Counted from the stretch's first letter, positions 23,126-33,197 are shown. The stretch is DNA of 64,000 nt from Phytophthora colocasiae (GCA_018806915.1 JAGKQI010000100.1:1240001-1304000); one strand, 5' to 3'. Program-made: numbers and translations. Notes: a model not told the origin generated them from the letters alone.

Positions 23126-23139
23126 TCATTCTCAATTTT
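23126..23139 (+). promoter_or_regulatory. Inr-like site of the broken CAP copy
   Basis: TCATTCTCAATTTT resembles the oomycete initiator plus FPR and lies 41 bp before the relic's first codon. Confidence 0.5.
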
Positions 23140-23166
23140 GCCAAGATAGCATCAAAGCAAAATCCC

Positions 23167-23727
23167 TTGCTCGCCATCACGACATTTTTGCTCCTTCTCC
23201 TGGTGTTCGGTGCATTCAGTACCTCTTGGGCAGACCTTTATCCAAACTACTTGCAGCCAGCGTATGGATACCCAGAAGAATACACTACAAAAATCCTGTC
23301 TATCATCAACAAGGCACGAACCACGGAAGGGCTACCAGCACTCTGTAATAACAAGAAGCTGCAGGCTGCTACAATGCGTTCGAGGATCATGCACAACAAT
23401 CGAGACAATTAGGCACTGCCAATGCGCTTATGCTACAAAGACGCACCAGGTGGCTACGTTTGGAGATTCCGCAGCGACCAGAACAAACTGTCTCGCTTGG
23501 CCACTGATGCAGGCTTCGTTTGTGACAGTTCTACCGGACTACCTTCTCGTAGTCCGAACTGCAGTAACGGATTCCGGCGAGATCACTGATGAAGCTGTTG
23601 CCGGTTGGGTAGCTGATTTTGGGGAACTACACGATGGTTGGTACGGCTTATGCGTTTATCAATGAATCGCACACTCAACACTACTGGGCACCAGTCTACG
23701 CCACTCCAGGGAACCAAGGACTGTAAG
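23167..23727 (+). pseudogene. CAP/SCP protein, broken copy 3
   Basis: It begins with a signal-peptide-like stretch (MLAITTFLLLLLVFGAFSTS) and the CAP start (SIINKARTTEGLPALC, NNKKLQAAT). The frame is then lost near 23370-23410. Later pieces appear in other frames: GEITDEAVAGWVADF, and MVGTAYAFI followed by TQHYWAPVYATPG, which match CAP copy 2. At least two frameshifts make it non-functional. 23730-24320 holds no gene that I can see. Confidence 0.75.
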
Positions 23728-24326
23728 TTCTGAGTTTGTGTAGCCATTTACATTGAAATGTACACAGTGTTTGCTTAAAATGAAAGGAGTCACGGCGGAT
23801 TCGTCGACATTCTCGTAGCAGGGGGTAAAGCCACGCTGTAGCTATTGGTTGAGTAATCGCTGTCCATCCAATGAACGCGTAAGGCAACTTCAATGTGACG
23901 AATCCGTTTTGATGTTAGCTCTTCAAGGACATACAAAACTGAAGCTGCTCGAGACGATACCTCGTTATTAAGATCATCTCTAACAGGGCAATTTATTATA
24001 TTCAACATCGTTGCTCTATATCACTCGCTATTCTTGCAATTAGAAGCGTTCGTTTAACAAGAGATTGCAGCTCAGTGTGCAGCATTTTCGTTTACGTCAA
24101 ATAAATTAAATCCCAAAGGATCCATTGCGTATTTTTGCTGTCATCACAACCCTCTATTATTATGATATTTAATTATCCCAGGTTATCCAACATCTAAAGT
24201 ATTTATCAAATCAACTATTACCAACGCACAAATCACACATAGAACACTTTTATCAGGTTAAACATCTTCCCGCACCATCAGAATGATCATATTTCGCTAT
24301 GCGCAAAAGTCTCAACTACCAGTACG

Positions 24327-24339
24327 TCATTCCTCAATC
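24327..24339 (+). promoter_or_regulatory. Inr of ACX1
   Basis: TCATTCCTCAATC matches the oomycete initiator. It lies 40 bp before the chosen ATG at 24367 and downstream of the earlier in-frame ATG at 24283, which supports the later start. Confidence 0.6.
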
Positions 24340-24366
24340 TGCCGTGTCCCCCATAGCCTCTTCATC

Positions 24367-26358
24367 ATGGCAATTGAACTCAAAGACCTCGCCCCTCTTC
24401 TTCTTAAAGCGGAACGTACCAATGGTGACGTTGACCCTTTGGTGCTTACCAACATTCTACGTGGTGGTCACGCGGCCAACGATCGACGTAAAGAGCTGCT
24501 CCAAGTCATCGAACGTCATCCGGTACTGTCCGACCGTGATATGATGTACCGCAACCACGACGAGCGCTATAACTTCGGTATTAAGAAGGCTTTCCACTAC
24601 ATTAAGTTGCTGCAAGAAGGTGGCTACACTGATCCAGTGGACCAACAGATCCTATACTCTGCTATGGGGGAACCTACAGCTATTGAAGTGCACCGTTCCA
24701 TGTTCGTTCCGACATTGGAGAACCAAGGAGATGACCAACAACGGGAGAAATGGTTGCCATTGGCCAGGAACTACAAGATCCTTGGAGCTTATGCACAGAC
24801 GGAACTCGGTCATGGGTCCAATGTGCAGGGGATTGAGACTGTCGCGACGTATGACAAGGCCACGCACGAGTTCATCATCGACTCGCCCACTCTTACTAGT
24901 CGCAAATGGTGGCCTGGCGGACTGGGAAAGACTGCCAACCATGCGATGGTACACGCTCGGTTGTTCCTAGATGGGAAGGACGTGGGTGTTCAAGCTTTTC
25001 TGGTGCAGATCCGGTCGCTAAAGGATCATGAACCGGTTCCTGGTGTTGAAGTGGGAGATATCGGTCCGAAAGTCGGTTTCCAGCCCATTGACAATGGATA
25101 CTGTGCTTTCCATAAAGTCCGCATCCCTCGGGAGAATATGATGATGAGATACGCTAAAGTACTACCGGACGGAACGTTTGTCGAGCCGAAAAGTGATAAA
25201 CTGGTGTACTTGACCATGGTCCAGATTCGCGCGTACTTGATCCGTTCCCTTGGTCAAGGGATGGGAATGGCTACAACCATCACGACTCGATACAGTGCTG
25301 CACGTGTTCAAGGTCGGAAAGCTCCAGGTGCACTCAAGGGAGAATTCCAGGTACTGGACTACCAGAACCAACAACACGTGCTGTTCCCGTACATCGCCAT
25401 CTCGTACGCTGGTTTCTTCGCTGGAACCGGATTAATCGGTATGCACGACTCGGCTTTGGCTATTGTCAAGAGTGGAGACTCGTCTTTCGGCTCTAAACTC
25501 GCGGATTTACACGCTGTTTGTTCCGGATTGAAGGCGTGGCTGGCTAACCATGTGAGTGACGGTATCGAGAACTGTCGTCGTCTGTGTGGAGGTCACGGCT
25601 TCACTCACTCCAGTAACTTGGGGCATCTCTTTGCAGAGACGGTGGGTGCTTGTACGTACGAAGGAACGTTCGATGTGCTTGTGAACCAGCACGGACGGTA
25701 CCTGTTAAAGGCTTTGAGCAACGGGAAGCATCTGCCAGGCAGTCCGACTGCGTTCTTGGCGAACGCAAAGGCTCATTCCAACCCCAATTTGCGCTTCAAG
25801 GCTCAAACTCCCGAAGATTTCAAGGATCTACAGCTTCTTCTTGAAGCTTTCCGTGTTCGCGCTAGTCGAGCTGTTCTGACGCTTGCGATGGATATGAAGA
25901 ACAACAAGAACGATGCCAACGCCTGTATGGTGCAGATTACACGTGCTTCCACTGCTCACGCTGAGTTTCTACTGCTTGAGGCATTTGTGAACGGTATCCA
26001 GTTGATTCCGGACGGAAAAGAACGTCAAGCTGTGACACATTTGTGTGAATTGTTCGGTGTGTGGTTGATCTCCAAGAGCTTGGGAGATTTCCGTGAAGAC
26101 AACTACATCTCGTCCAAGCAGGCGGCAATGGCTCGACGTCAACTTGTGAGTCTGCTACCTGTTATCCGCAAGAACTGCGTGCTGTTGACAGATGCTTGGG
26201 ACTTCACGGACTTTGAGCTGAATTCGACGATCGGGCGCTACGATGGAGACGTGTACCGTGCTCTGGTTCGTCGTGCTGCTGATGAACCACTGAACAAGAC
26301 GCAAGTGCCGGAATGCTACGAACAGTTCCTTAAACCTCTCTTACAGTCGACCTTGTAA
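24367..26358 (+). CDS. Acyl-CoA oxidase, copy 1 (ACX1)
   Basis: 663 residues in one exon. The start MAIELKDLAPLLLK is chosen because the three paralogues begin MAMELKDL, MELKDL and MSVELKDL. Acyl-CoA oxidases catalyse the first, H2O2-forming step of peroxisomal beta-oxidation using FAD. Visible family marks are AYAQTELGHGSNV, SRKWWPGGLGKTANHA, RRLCGGHGFTHSSN and TYEGTFDVLVNQH, with the likely catalytic Glu in YEG. The QQ normal at that last motif is NQ here. The C terminus is LLQSTL, not a standard peroxisomal tag. The middle third is nearly identical to copies 2 and 3. Confidence 0.93.
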   Translation: MAIELKDLAPLLLKAERTNGDVDPLVLTNILRGGHAANDRRKELLQVIERHPVLSDRDMMYRNHDERYNFGIKKAFHYIKLLQEGGYTDPVDQQILYSAMGEPTAIEVHRSMFVPTLENQGDDQQREKWLPLARNYKILGAYAQTELGHGSNVQGIETVATYDKATHEFIIDSPTLTSRKWWPGGLGKTANHAMVHARLFLDGKDVGVQAFLVQIRSLKDHEPVPGVEVGDIGPKVGFQPIDNGYCAFHKVRIPRENMMMRYAKVLPDGTFVEPKSDKLVYLTMVQIRAYLIRSLGQGMGMATTITTRYSAARVQGRKAPGALKGEFQVLDYQNQQHVLFPYIAISYAGFFAGTGLIGMHDSALAIVKSGDSSFGSKLADLHAVCSGLKAWLANHVSDGIENCRRLCGGHGFTHSSNLGHLFAETVGACTYEGTFDVLVNQHGRYLLKALSNGKHLPGSPTAFLANAKAHSNPNLRFKAQTPEDFKDLQLLLEAFRVRASRAVLTLAMDMKNNKNDANACMVQITRASTAHAEFLLLEAFVNGIQLIPDGKERQAVTHLCELFGVWLISKSLGDFREDNYISSKQAAMARRQLVSLLPVIRKNCVLLTDAWDFTDFELNSTIGRYDGDVYRALVRRAADEPLNKTQVPECYEQFLKPLLQSTL

Positions 26359-26396
26359 GGAACACACGTAAGTCTTGATGTTTGTTGTTTGTATGT

Positions 26397-26437
26397 TTTT
26401 AAATATTTAAATAATACACTTATTTAAATATTTAAAA
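26397..26437. repeat. Perfect AT-only hairpin after ACX1
   Basis: An 18-bp perfect inverted repeat (arms 26397-26414 and 26420-26437) with a 5-nt loop TACAC starts 39 bp after the ACX1 stop. It could form a stem in the 3' UTR or be a relic of a small element. 26440-26700 holds no gene I can support. Confidence 0.7.
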
Positions 26438-26718
26438 GAGCCTCGTCTGCTTTTTCATGCGTTGTCAAATTCTGTCCAGGAGAATTTCGATGGTTCTCTA
26501 GATGATACTACTAGAAGCAGCCTGAATCCAGATGTAGCAATCTCGATTGGTAAGTGTGGCGAATACTGCTGGGAGAAGAAGCAATAGAGCACCAACAGAC
26601 CGGACATGATCCGACTCAAGTACTACCTCGCCGGCTTTAAATCCAGGTATGATGGGTTTATCCGGTTCCTAATTCCAAACATCTCTAAGCCGTGGAGTCC
26701 TCACTTTCAATTTGGACC

Positions 26719-27504
26719 ATGGGGAACAACTCCAGTCTTTGTGAAGCTGCAAAAGTGGGCAACTTGTCTCGCGTCAAGAAGTTAATCCGACGAGGCGAAG
26801 ATGTCAATAGACGAGAAGAGAATAATGGCCCCAGTGCACTGACGATCGCTGCTAGGGAGGGAAAGCTTAAAGTAGTGCGCTATCTAATCGAAAAAGGAGC
26901 GGGCCAAGAGGTCAATAATGTATTTGCTGCCGTTCCGCTCATTGAGGCAGCTTATGGGGGTCATTCCACTGTGGTCTGCTATCTTGTGGACCAAGGAGCG
27001 AACGTCAATCTTCGAAACAGACAAGGTAGCACTGCGTTAATGCTCGCTGCGCATCGAGGCCACCTTGAAACGGTTCAGTGGCTGGTTCAAGAAGAAGTTT
27101 TGAACGCTATTGACAACGACGGTAATACTGCTTTGATCAGAGCTGCTAAGGAGGGGCATCTCAAAGTGGTGGAGTTTCTCGTGGAGAGAAAAGCGGATAA
27201 AATGATCCAAAACAACAAGAAGAACACTGCGTTGATTGAAGCTGCACGTTGTGGTCGTATTGAAGTGGTTCGTTTCCTGGTCGAGAAAGGTGTGGACAAA
27301 GAGACGAAAAACAAGAAAGGGAACTCTGCGCTGGTTGAAGCTGCTCATTCGGGTCATGCTGAAGTCGTACGGTATCTCGTCGAGCAACAAGCAGTTACAA
27401 GTGCTATGAGTGCTAAAGAGTGGACAGCGCTGATGATAAGCGTTTGTGCAGGGCAGCCAGCTCTAGCTCGATATCTCCTCGACCAGACTGCGAGAGATGA
27501 TTAA
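26719..27504 (+). CDS. Canonical ankyrin-repeat protein with N-myristoylation-like start
   Basis: 261 residues from ATG 26719 (context GACCATGG); an upstream in-frame alternative start exists at 26692. About seven consecutive 33-residue ankyrin repeats, e.g. TALMLAAHRGHLETVQWL and TALIRAAKEGHLKVVEFL. These are of the standard kind, unlike the divergent family at 8-20 kb. The N terminus MGNNSSL fits a myristoylation site, which would put it at membranes. It ends at TAA (27502-27504), but the same frame stays open for 116 further codons. The stop may be a nonsense mutation in a longer gene. Confidence 0.7.
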   Translation: MGNNSSLCEAAKVGNLSRVKKLIRRGEDVNRREENNGPSALTIAAREGKLKVVRYLIEKGAGQEVNNVFAAVPLIEAAYGGHSTVVCYLVDQGANVNLRNRQGSTALMLAAHRGHLETVQWLVQEEVLNAIDNDGNTALIRAAKEGHLKVVEFLVERKADKMIQNNKKNTALIEAARCGRIEVVRFLVEKGVDKETKNKKGNSALVEAAHSGHAEVVRYLVEQQAVTSAMSAKEWTALMISVCAGQPALARYLLDQTARDD

Positions 27505-27852
27505 ACTGCGTTGAAGCTGACAGTCAACAAGGAGGACGGCGAGATGATAAGCTTCTTCAACGGAAAAGGAGCGGACATTGATATCCAAGCGGTGTGTAAA
27601 GCAGCGGTCGGTAACGCGAAGGCTGGACAAGCCATGGTAGAGCTTTTTGATCATCTGAAAAGTACGAAAGAGGAAGAAAACGACTGTGCGGACGATTCTA
27701 CGGACGAGTTGAAGGATTCAACGCGTACCCAAAGCAATGTCGGATGTGGAGACACGCCTGGTATGTTGGCAACCATCGGACAAGACCTCGCCAAGACAAT
27801 GGTGACCCATGATGCTCATATCCCTCCTGCAGGTGTTACCGTGAGTGCTTAG
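27505..27852 (+). pseudogene. In-frame continuation of the ankyrin gene after the stop
   Basis: The frame of the ankyrin gene continues without a break after the single TAA: TALKLTVNKEDGEMISF, then AVCKAAVGNAKAGQAMVEL, then an acidic Ser/Thr-rich tail ending at 27852. This suggests an original product of about 377 residues. No known stop-readthrough context is seen around the TAA. Confidence 0.5.
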
Positions 27853-28210
27853 TAATTTCAACCAGCAGGTATCAAATGCTGGGTTCACAGGTGGTCGAGT
27901 GAAGACTGCAACACTTTTTTTCTCTAAAGAGTATCAGCTCTTCAATTGGAGAAGAAAAACAAAAAATATACTCTGACGTGTCGTTCAACGATGCGAATAG
28001 GATAATGAGAGTACATCGCTTGCGCTCCAGGCATTTTGTTTGGTCGCAATATCAGTGATATAAGCGAGACTCGTATTGCGACCAAGGATAATATTTGTAG
28101 GTAACTACTAAGTACTAGCAAAACAATATCAATGCCAGTAAAGATTAAACCACCTTCAGTTCTCAATCTGCCGCCTAGTGCATTCGAAGTCCTCAAGCTC
28201 AAGTCCAAGA

Positions 28211-28558
28211 ATGCGTCCTACGTACATTTTTTTGCTAATGGCTACAGCCCTCTTTTCTTCCTACAACGCGCAGCTAACGGGACTCAAGGGTCTGTTGCGC
28301 TCGCACAAGACGATGGCCGACAACAGCATCGAAGATCTGGAGAAATCCGTTGTCAAAAATCTGCCTAAACAGTTCAGCGAAATGTATCATTCTCAAATGA
28401 AGCGAAACACGATCTTCTCGTCGTGGTACCATGCTTGGCTTGCTGTTGACGACGTGGTCGAGTACATGAAGCAAGTAGATCTGGATTTCGATGCTTTCTG
28501 GTATTTTGTCCAGAAGTACCGACAGTTTATCACTGACAACGGTGGTAGGCCTTACTAA
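28211..28558 (+). CDS. Small secreted protein, candidate effector-like
   Basis: 115 residues. A signal peptide is clear (MRPTYIFLLMATALFSS), with cleavage likely near NAQ. The mature part is short and contains WYHAWLAVDDVVEYMK followed by YFVQKYRQFI. Its spacing resembles the W-motif of oomycete effectors (W..., VDDVF.x.L, ...Y). No RXLR or dEER motif is present; LLRSH at about residue 30 is not one. It lies between an ankyrin gene and a CAP gene. Identification as an effector is inference; it could be any small secreted protein. Cysteines are absent from the mature part. Confidence 0.55.
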   Translation: MRPTYIFLLMATALFSSYNAQLTGLKGLLRSHKTMADNSIEDLEKSVVKNLPKQFSEMYHSQMKRNTIFSSWYHAWLAVDDVVEYMKQVDLDFDAFWYFVQKYRQFITDNGGRPY

Positions 28559-28740
28559 GAAAAATGTGAATTGGAGATCCGTGGTGGACTCTGGTAGCAC
28601 CCACAAGAGAACATTGACGTTTAGAGAAGTTAAAATGACGTTAATATAGAACTGAAGGAAGGCTCTGCTGTTGTTACTGTGAAGACTGTTTTCTTTTTCT
28701 TTATATAGTTTCTCTAAACAAAAGTCTGTGAGCGAACTGC

Positions 28741-29250
28741 CTACTCATCGCACTCCTCGGAGCTTCCTGTTGCGTACACTTGCACCCAGTAGTGTTTGTT
28801 GTAGGTCTTGTCGTTGTAAACGTAGGCCGTGCCCACCATGGTATATTTCCCCAGAATAGCGTCCTTGCAGTCCGACTTGAGCCACGTGTTGACGACATTG
28901 TCGACATTGGCGGATCCAGTGTCGATGTTCTCGTCCACCGTTTGCCATTTGTAACCCGCGGCAGTGACGCGCTGTTTGGGGGTTGAGTTGTCCGTTCCAG
29001 CGTCCGACACGTAGTCAGTCGAGGACTGATCCTTGATGTGACGTTGAGCAGCAGCTTGTAATTTCTTGTTGGTGCAAAGTGCTGGTAGACCGTGAGCACT
29101 ACGTTCCTTGTTGACGCGAGCCAGTAGAGCAGAAGCTTTATCGTTCGTCTGGGAATACGTCATCTCACTGAGATTGCGGTCTTGACGAAGGTTGGAAGCT
29201 CCGACAGTGGAGAAAGCGAGAAGAAGAGCGATAGACTGGATGGCGACCAT
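28741..29250 (-). CDS. Secreted CAP/SCP (PR-1-like) protein, copy 2
   Basis: 169 residues with signal peptide MVAIQSIALLLAFSTVGA and a complete CAP domain (LLARVNKERSAHGLPALC, RHIKDQSSTDYVSDAGTD, GYKWQTVDENIDTG, NKHYWVQVYATGSS). It is close to copy 1 throughout, including the C terminus SSEECDE. Conserved His and Glu positions are kept. The upstream region shares boxes with copy 1, so the two are probably co-regulated. Extracellular location is expected. Confidence 0.88.
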   Translation of the reverse strand: MVAIQSIALLLAFSTVGASNLRQDRNLSEMTYSQTNDKASALLARVNKERSAHGLPALCTNKKLQAAAQRHIKDQSSTDYVSDAGTDNSTPKQRVTAAGYKWQTVDENIDTGSANVDNVVNTWLKSDCKDAILGKYTMVGTAYVYNDKTYNKHYWVQVYATGSSEECDE

Positions 29251-29267
29251 TGTGGCTTTGTTGGAAG

Positions 29268-29284
29268 GTAAATTGAAGAATGAC
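29268..29284 (-). promoter_or_regulatory. Oomycete initiator + FPR of CAP copy 2
   Basis: On the minus strand TCATTCTTCAATTTACC matches Inr plus FPR, 18 bp before the ATG. Confidence 0.7.
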
Positions 29285-31469
29285 TGAGGAAATGTCGATG
29301 GCTGGAACGATGCGAATGTTCAGATTTGAGCACCACAAGATGAAAGCAGTTGGGAGATTGTCTCTACTGGTGGAATTGGCTCACAAGTGACGTATGGTGG
29401 AATAGGCACTAACGTCTGTCACGAAGTCTACTGGAACCAGAGATCTTGTTGTAAGTTGTATTCGTATGAGGATCTTCCAGTTTAACAAAATGGTTTGCTT
29501 TCCACAATAGACACGACACGCCTAATGTTGGCTTTGGTAGTCTTCTGTTCGTAAGATAATGGTCACGTTACTACTCGTCCTTTTCATAAGTAGAAGCTTG
29601 TCGAAGTCTTCATTGGCACAACCAAGCACAACTCACATAGAGCAATAACTCTGTCCCTACAGGTCGGACTGGATCAGTGGCTTCAAGTACTTCTCGTACC
29701 CCTCCGGGACCTGCGTCTTGTTCAGCGGTTCGTCAGCAGCACGCTTCACCAATGCACGGTAGATATCTCCATCATAGCGTCCGATAGTCGAGCCCAGCTC
29801 AAAGTCACTGAAGTCCCAGGCATCCGTCAAAAGCACACTGTTCTTGCGGAGAATCGGAAGTAAGCGCACAACCTGCTCGCTTACGAGATCCGCTTGGTGA
29901 GACGAGAGGTAGTCAAACTGGCGGAAATCTCCTAGCGACTTGGTAATCAGCCACGCACCCAAGAGCGAGCACAGTTGAGCCACAGATCTCTGCTCAAGTC
30001 CAGCCGGGAACTTCTTGACCCCATTCACAAGAGCTTCAAGCAACATAAGCTCGGCATGTGCGTTTGACACGCGAGACATCAGCACCATACAAGCATTGCC
30101 GTTGTTCTTGGTTTTCTTCATCTGAATAGCCAGATCCAGTAAAATCCGAGTCGTGCGCACCTCAAAAGCTTCCACCAGCATATTCAAATCTCCGAAATCC
30201 TCTGATTTCTGCCCTGGGAAGCGCAACTTCGGGTCAGTGTAGACTTTCCTTTTACTTAGGAAACGAGTGGCAGGCTCACTCTCATCCAGTGGCTGTGCCA
30301 GCACCTTGAGTAGATATCTCGCGTGTTGTTGCACCAGCACATCGAACGTACCTTCGAACGTGTTGGCACCCACGATTTCATTGAAAATGTGCGCCAAATT
30401 GCCAGATTGAGTGAATCCATGGCCTCCGCACAAGCGGCGGCATGACTCCACTCCGTCACTGACCTTCTCAGCCAGCCATGCCTTCAAACCCGAAGAAACA
30501 GCGTGTAAAGCTGCCAATTTCGCGCCAAAACCAGCGTCACCACTCTTGACGATCTCCACTGCTTCATCGTGTCTTGCCATCATATCACGAGCAGCAAACT
30601 TGGCAGCGTACGAGATCGCGATGAATGGGAAAAGTTTGTGTTGCTGGTTCTGGTAGTCCAAAACTTGAAACTCCCCCTTGTTGTCCGGAGTGCGGCCTTG
30701 AATCCTTGCAGCACTGAACCTCGTGGTGATAACAGAAGCTTTCGCCATTGTCAACGCGAAATTCTCCACCAGGTTCGCTCTCACGTGGACCATGGTCAAA
30801 TACACCAGTTTATCACTTTTCGGCTTGACAAACGTTCCGTCAGGTAGAACCTTCGCATACCGCATCATCATCTGCTCACGAGGGATACGGATCTTGTGGA
30901 ACGCACAGTATCCATTGTCAATAGCGTTGAATCCGACCTTCGGTCCGATATCCCCCACTTCGATCCCAGGAAGTGGTTGATGGTCGTCCAACGATCGGAT
31001 CTGCACCAGAAAAGCTTGAACACCCACGTCCTTCCCATCTAGGAACAACCGAGCGTGTACCATCGCATGGTTAGCAGTCTTTCCCAGTCCTCCAGGCCAC
31101 CATTTGCGACTAGTAAGAGTGGGTGAGTCGATGATGAACTCCTGCGTGGCCTTGTCATACGTCGCGACAGTCTCAATCCCCTGCACATTGGACCCATGAC
31201 CGAGTTCCGTCTGTGCATAAGCTCCAAGGATCTTGTAGTTCTTGGCCAATGGCAACCATTTCTCCCGTTGTTCGTCATCTCCTTGGTTCTCCAATGTAGG
31301 AACGAACATGGAATTGTGTACATCCACACAAAGAGGTTCCCCCAATGCTCCATACAAAATTTCTTGTTCTTTACGGTCAGAAATCTTCTCATTTTTTAGG
31401 AATTGCACAAAATGCGCAACTTTTTTCAGACCAAAAGTGTACCGTTCCGTGTGATTGCGGAACATCATA

Positions 31470-33008
31470 CAGTGCTGCTATTAACTATAGGCGCACTCAT
31501 TTTTTTCTGCTGCTGTTCGACAGAAACTGTTTTGTAAAGCGCCACATCCCGCAGAACATGCTCAACTGCTGCTACCCACTCGTGCTTATTCTACTTTCGC
31601 GATCTCCAATTGTTGCAGGCAAACGATGGAAATTGACAGATTTGAGGGTGTTCCAATCTATAGGCGCACTAGCGATTAGGCAAAATTTTGCAGAATTCAT
31701 TGTTTTTAATTGGCTGAAAATTGTACGGTTAGTTTCCCTGTGCAAGATGTTTTGCTGGCGCCACATTTCGAGGCTTCGGAGATTCTCCAAAATGCCAAGG
31801 GGGCCAAGATTGACCGAGAAGGAGAAAGGTCGCGTTTTGGCTCACCACCGAGACGGCAGAAGTAACAGGCGGATCGCACGTGAGCTCAAGCGCAGTGAGC
31901 ATGCTGTACAGAAACGTTTTGACGTTTCGTTCTGCCTAAAACCCACTGCAAAAAAGGTCGGAAGGAAGGCTAAATGTACAAAACGCATGGCTCGTCGAGT
32001 GTTTCGACTGGCCACCGTGAAAAAATTATCCTCCAAACGGGTGTCGGTGGAGCTCAAAGGCGTTCTACAACCCAGTACAATTCGTAAGCTGCTCAACTCG
32101 TCTAAACTGGCCAAGTGGATCAAGCGCAAACCGTCGCCGGCCATCAAGCCGCACCATAAGATTGCCCGAGCAGCTTTTGCTGCAAAATTTTTAAATGAAA
32201 CCAGGATTTGGCGTCGTATTGTTTTTAGTGACGAAAAGAAATTTAACTTGACGGTCCTGACGGCTACCAGTACTACTGGCACGACGTCAGAACAATCATG
32301 AACTTTCTCGAAGCGAGCGAGTGGGGAGGAAGTGTGATGGTGTGGGCGGGCATGAACTATTTTGGAAAAACTGAGATCGCTTTTCTGGAGGAGACAAAAC
32401 TCTGAATGCTACACTAAAACGCTGGACAACTATCTTACACCTTTCTCGATAACCTTCGTGAAAATCATGGCATGTCGAGACCAATTTTTCAGCAAGACAA
32501 CGCATCTATTCACGAATCACGATTTACTAAGGCTCACATTGAGGCGCTGGGGATCCGTAAGCTGAAGTGGCCTTCTAAAAGCCCAGATTTGAACCTCAAT
32601 AGAAAATGTTTGGGGCAGTTGGCGTGGTCTGTGTATGAAGGCGGGCGGCAGTTCGATACTAAAGGGGCATTAAAGGCTCAGATCACTCGTAGCTGACAGC
32701 ATCAAGCAAAACTACTTACGGCACCTCGTGGACGGTATGCCGACTCGAAATGGCCTCACGTTGTTCTCAAAAATGGCGGTCCGATCGACAAATAGTTTAG
32801 AGATTAGCATGTGCGCCTATAGTTTAGAACACATAATAAATCTCCATTTTGCTTTTTTTTTCATTGGTTGCCCTTTCCAAGAAATCTACCACAGATACGT
32901 CGTTTGCATCAGTCGGGCGTGCTATCTTGGGTGCGGCACTTTTCAAAAAGCTTTCAGTGGAGCAGCAGCTAAAAATTTTGAGTGCGCCTATAGTTAATAG
33001 CAGCACTG
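31470..33008 (+). mobile_element. Tc1/mariner-family transposon inserted in ACX2
   Basis: 1539 bp, bounded by perfect 30-bp terminal inverted repeats (31470-31499 and 32979-33008) and a TA target duplication (31468-31469, 33009-33010). A second copy of the core CTATAGGCGCAC lies about 170 bp inside each end (31658-31670; 32811-32822), giving an IR/DR layout. The internal transposase is broken. Confidence 0.9.
31792..32795 (+). pseudogene. Tc1-like transposase, frameshifted
   Basis: It begins MPRGPRLTEKEKGRVLAHHR with a helix-turn-helix (RSNRRIARELKRSEHAVQKR) and reaches the first catalytic Asp (VFSDEKKFNL). It shifts frame near 32250 and continues (WGGSVMVWAGMNYFGK; QQDNASIH with the second Asp; WPSKSPDLNLNRKCLG). 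The usual Glu after SPDLNP.EN is not seen. Stops near 32404 and 32694 break it further. Confidence 0.85.
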
Positions 33009-33180
33009 TATCTCGATCCGAAAGCACTGGGTGACGCTCGATCATCGCCACCAGCTGCTTCCGACGAGCGTTCGTGGCGTTTCCATCGCGTAGGATGTCG
33101 GTGAGGACCCGCGGGTTGATGTCGCCCGTGGATCGTTCCTTCTTGAGCAGTAGCGGAGCCAAGTCTTTGAGTTCCATTAG

Positions 33181-33197
33181 GGATATTGGAGAATGAA
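33181..33197 (-). promoter_or_regulatory. Inr-like site of ACX2
   Basis: On the minus strand TTCATTCTCCAATATCC resembles Inr plus FPR. It lies only 4-20 bp before the ATG, implying a very short leader. ACX4 has a closely similar site. Confidence 0.55.

Larger units (their letters stand above)
29657..33177 (-). pseudogene. Acyl-CoA oxidase, copy 2 (ACX2), split by a Tc1/mariner insertion
   Basis: The N-terminal piece (33177 down to 33011, MELKDLAPLLLKKER...SDRD) and the remainder (31469 down to 29657, MMFRNHTERY... onward) flank a 1539-bp transposon. Leaving out the element and one copy of the TA duplication makes the frame continuous over 659 residues, matching the paralogue sequence at the junction. 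All other motifs (LGHGSNVQGIE, CRRLCGGHGFTQSGN, TFEGTFDVLVQQHARY) are intact, with no further stop. The break is therefore recent, or some product persists. The C terminus is LIQSDL. Its centre is nearly identical to copy 3. Confidence 0.88.

Noticed and set aside
24283..24366. Earlier in-frame ATG of ACX1
   Set aside because: A strong initiator site lies downstream of it at 24327, and all paralogues start at the position equivalent to 24367.
28178..28345. RXLR effector motif in the small secreted protein
   Set aside because: LLRSH near residue 30 does not fit R-x-L-R, and no dEER follows.
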